This document shows, piece after piece, positions 56,207 through 59,300 of a stretch of DNA of 64,000 nt. Origin of the DNA: Prorocentrum cordatum (taxonomy: Eukaryota > Sar > Dinophyceae > Prorocentrales > Prorocentraceae); assembly GCA_963575745.1 (NCBI GenBank), contig CAUYUJ010005014.1, positions 271,297-335,296 of the forward strand, written 5' to 3'. The notes beneath the pieces are model-generated. The model did not search any database. It saw only the letters and a list, made by a program, of their open reading frames with translations, and was not told the DNA's origin. Both the position numbers and the translations under genes were made by a program. Positions within the stretch are counted from its first letter, which is position 1. Every line of letters starts with the position of its first letter.

Positions 56207-59200
56207 GAATCATCAGAATCATCATCATCATCATCATCACCATCACCATCACCATCACCACCATCACCCTCGTCACCATCATCAACTATCGTTCCATCAC
56301 CTGGACGTGCCTCCGCCTCGGCGGCAGGCGTCTGCGTGGACGCGCGCGGCTCGCAGGATCCCCGCTCCGCCGCGGGCGGCCCCGCGGGGCGCGCGGATTG
56401 GGCAGCTGCGCGAGCTCTGGGCGGGCGTCTCTCGGGACGCGGCCAGGCGGCACGCAGCGGGCTACCCCTCCAGCCCCGAGTGCACGCCTCTCCCTGGTCG
56501 CCACAACCTCTACGAGTGCCCAGCGACCAGCTCGAGCCCATGCCGGAGCCACGCAGCCAGAGCCCGCGCGATGGAACCTGGCCAGCACTGGCGCCATGGA
56601 CCAGGACTACGACAGGTTCGACCTCGTGGTGGCCAAGCTCATGATACCGCACATTGTCCCCGGCGTCGCGCAAGCGCAGGAGCGCCACTGGGGGGGCGCC
56701 TGGTCCGCAACGGCTCGGACTGCGAAGCTGCCCTGCCCGAGCTCCGCGAGCGCGGCGGGGCCCGCGTGCAGATGAGTGCTGACCGTGTCCCAATGCGGGC
56801 GGGTTTCGATACTTTCCCAGGCAGGCGCGGGACGGGTGGGCGCGCCGCGAGGTGGGTTTTCCTGCATGCGCCCCGCCACATGGGCCATCTCGGGCCCGCG
56901 GCCACGGACCTGGCCGCCCTCGCGAAAGAAGTCGAGCAACGGGGTCCCGCCCGGGCTGCATCGACAAGGCAGCGCGCCGATTTCTGGCGGCAGATCTTCA
57001 GCGTGGTCGACGGCAGCCCGCCACCAGTGGCATCCCCGTTTCGTGGCTCCCAGACGAGCGAGGCAGGCCGCACTGATTCTTCCATCGACTGGATCCAGGG
57101 GGGGGCCAGGGAAGACCATCCACAGGGATGCGGGGGATAAACTGGCATGGGCCACCCACCGTGAAACCTATTTTCCGATTCGTGTGTTTCGGGCAGCACG
57201 GGCTTCGACGCCCAACTGCCAGCTAACAGATTCAAGAGATTCCTGGACACGTCTTGTCTGAGAAGTCGGTGCCAGATGGGCCAAGGCGCCGGTGGGGACA
57301 CACCATAGACGGCTATGTGCAGCATGTTGTAATTTATCAGATACATGAGCCTGAGCGGAACGAGCGCTGAGGCGCGGAGATAATCAGACGATGCCCGACG
57401 AGAGTCGGTTGAAGCGAAGATGATCGCGTGCCCGATGACATGTGATCCGTGTGTGCTGAGCTCGTCGGGAGCATCCCGCCATTCTGCGCGCGCCACCTCC
57501 GTGGACGCAACGGCTCCCGGCTGATCGTGGCGATTCCCACCCAGAGTAGCTAGCAGCAGGCAGAGTTCAAACGATCGATCTCATTGTGTTGCGATCGCAA
57601 CGATTAAACAAATGCTGCAGTGAGTGAACCATGAGCACAAGGACGCGGAGTTCTACCTCTCCCACCCAGGGCCGATTTGTTCGGCCACGCGTGGGCCGAG
57701 CTCTTCGCGAGGATCGGGGCGCAGGCCCACCGGCTCCCAGCCGCGCCTGTGGACGTGTTCCGGGTGGAGCTGAGCGACGCCAAGGCGGGGGCCCAGCTCT
57801 CGGCCCGGATGCCTGCGGCCGCGGGCACGCGCTCTGAGCAGGCCGCTGCCGAGGTCCCGCGCTGCGCGAGGCCTCCTGCGACGCCTGGCCCTGCGCAGCT
57901 GGTCCAGGCCCGCCACCAGCTGTCTTGCAGAGGGGCCGCTGGGGTCTGTACGAAGTGCACGGCCTCGGCGAGCTCCGAGGCCGCTCTGGCCAGACTGGAG
58001 CACACACAGCCCGTGCGCCCTCGCGCTTATGGGGCCCTCGTGGCGCGCGCGCGAGGCCGGGACTCCCCCTCTTCCTCGTCCTCGGTTCCCTTCCCCCTTC
58101 GGTCGGTGAAGAAGCTATCGCCGTGGCGTTGATGGCGGCCGGCCGTCTCTTGGGACCAGTGTCTGTCAGAAGCCAGGCGAAGGCTGGCAAACCCGTGGCT
58201 GCTAGAACGGAGCTCCGCGTTGTTCTTTTTTGTCTTCCGAGAAGCAGCCCGTTTACTACTTGGTGCGCTGGGTTTTATTCCGGGAATTTGCTTGTTTCTT
58301 CCGGGAAGACCGTTTTAGCAGCCACGGAGTTGCCAGCCCTCGCCCAGTTTCTGGGTCTGGGGTTCAAATCTCGGCGTTTCGGGACTCCTCCGCCATTTCC
58401 GGGGCGGGCCCGCCCTTTGCTGTGCCCTTCCTTCCAGGCGAGAGCTGGCCGCGGGCCCCTGGGGAGGCCGCGTCGGGTGCGTGGTCTGGGGGCGACCCGT
58501 CTTCTTCTGGGGATGCGTCCCTTGCTGGAGTTTGGGCGCCGCCTGTGTCTAGTGTTAAGTCGAGCGTGTCCCTCTGCAGGAGGAAAAAAATAGTCAGGGG
58601 ACGATGTGTTGACCATTTTTGACTGTTTCTGAATATTCTTGGACTATGTTTCACTTGTCTTCCAAAACCCGGCTGTAGGAGGACACGCCCGACCGAAGTC
58701 TGGTGTTGCCGACGGGGCGCTTGAGCTCATCCGTGGCCACCATGTGGTCACGCAGAGCCCATGCGTGTTCCGCGTTCTGTCTGACGCGGTGGGGGCCCTG
58801 CCTCCACTGGGCCATCCCCTCTGCTGCTCTCTGACGGCAGAGGCTCGGCAGCCTGGAAATCCGGTGGTGCCCGCATGGCGGCCTGCAGAAGCCTGGAGGC
58901 CAAGCGCATCCATCCAAGTGCCACCCGCGGACGGGCGTCCCGTGAGCGTGTTGGCACCCCGTGCGGCTGAGGCTCGGCGCTTTTCCATTAGTTTCGTGGC
59001 TCCCCTCGTTCGTTTCTTGATTCGGCGAAGCCATCGGAGCCTCCGGCTCCCATCGTCACCACCATTCACCGAGCGAGTTCCACTACTCGCAAAGTGCCTA
59101 CTCGCAAGCGTCCGAAAAACACATGTCTGCTTCGATGAAATTTCTCGTAGACCCCCCCGGCGGATCCAGGCCATTTGCGAGTAGTCAATTTGCGAGTAGT

Positions 59201-59242
59201 GGAATGCGCTCGTCGAACCACTAGCAGCATCATCCTCATCGC

Positions 59243-59300
<58 letters not shown>

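Noticed and set aside
56599-56700. DYDRFDLVVAKLM as a reverse transcriptase motif
   Set aside because: Superficial likeness to the first Asp motif only; no QG or (F/Y)xDD box follows in any frame.
55701-57140. 479-residue frame with a poly-His stretch as an intact gene
   Set aside because: The His run is a (CAT)n tract and only parts of the frame show coding codon use; it is one frame of a frameshifted relic.
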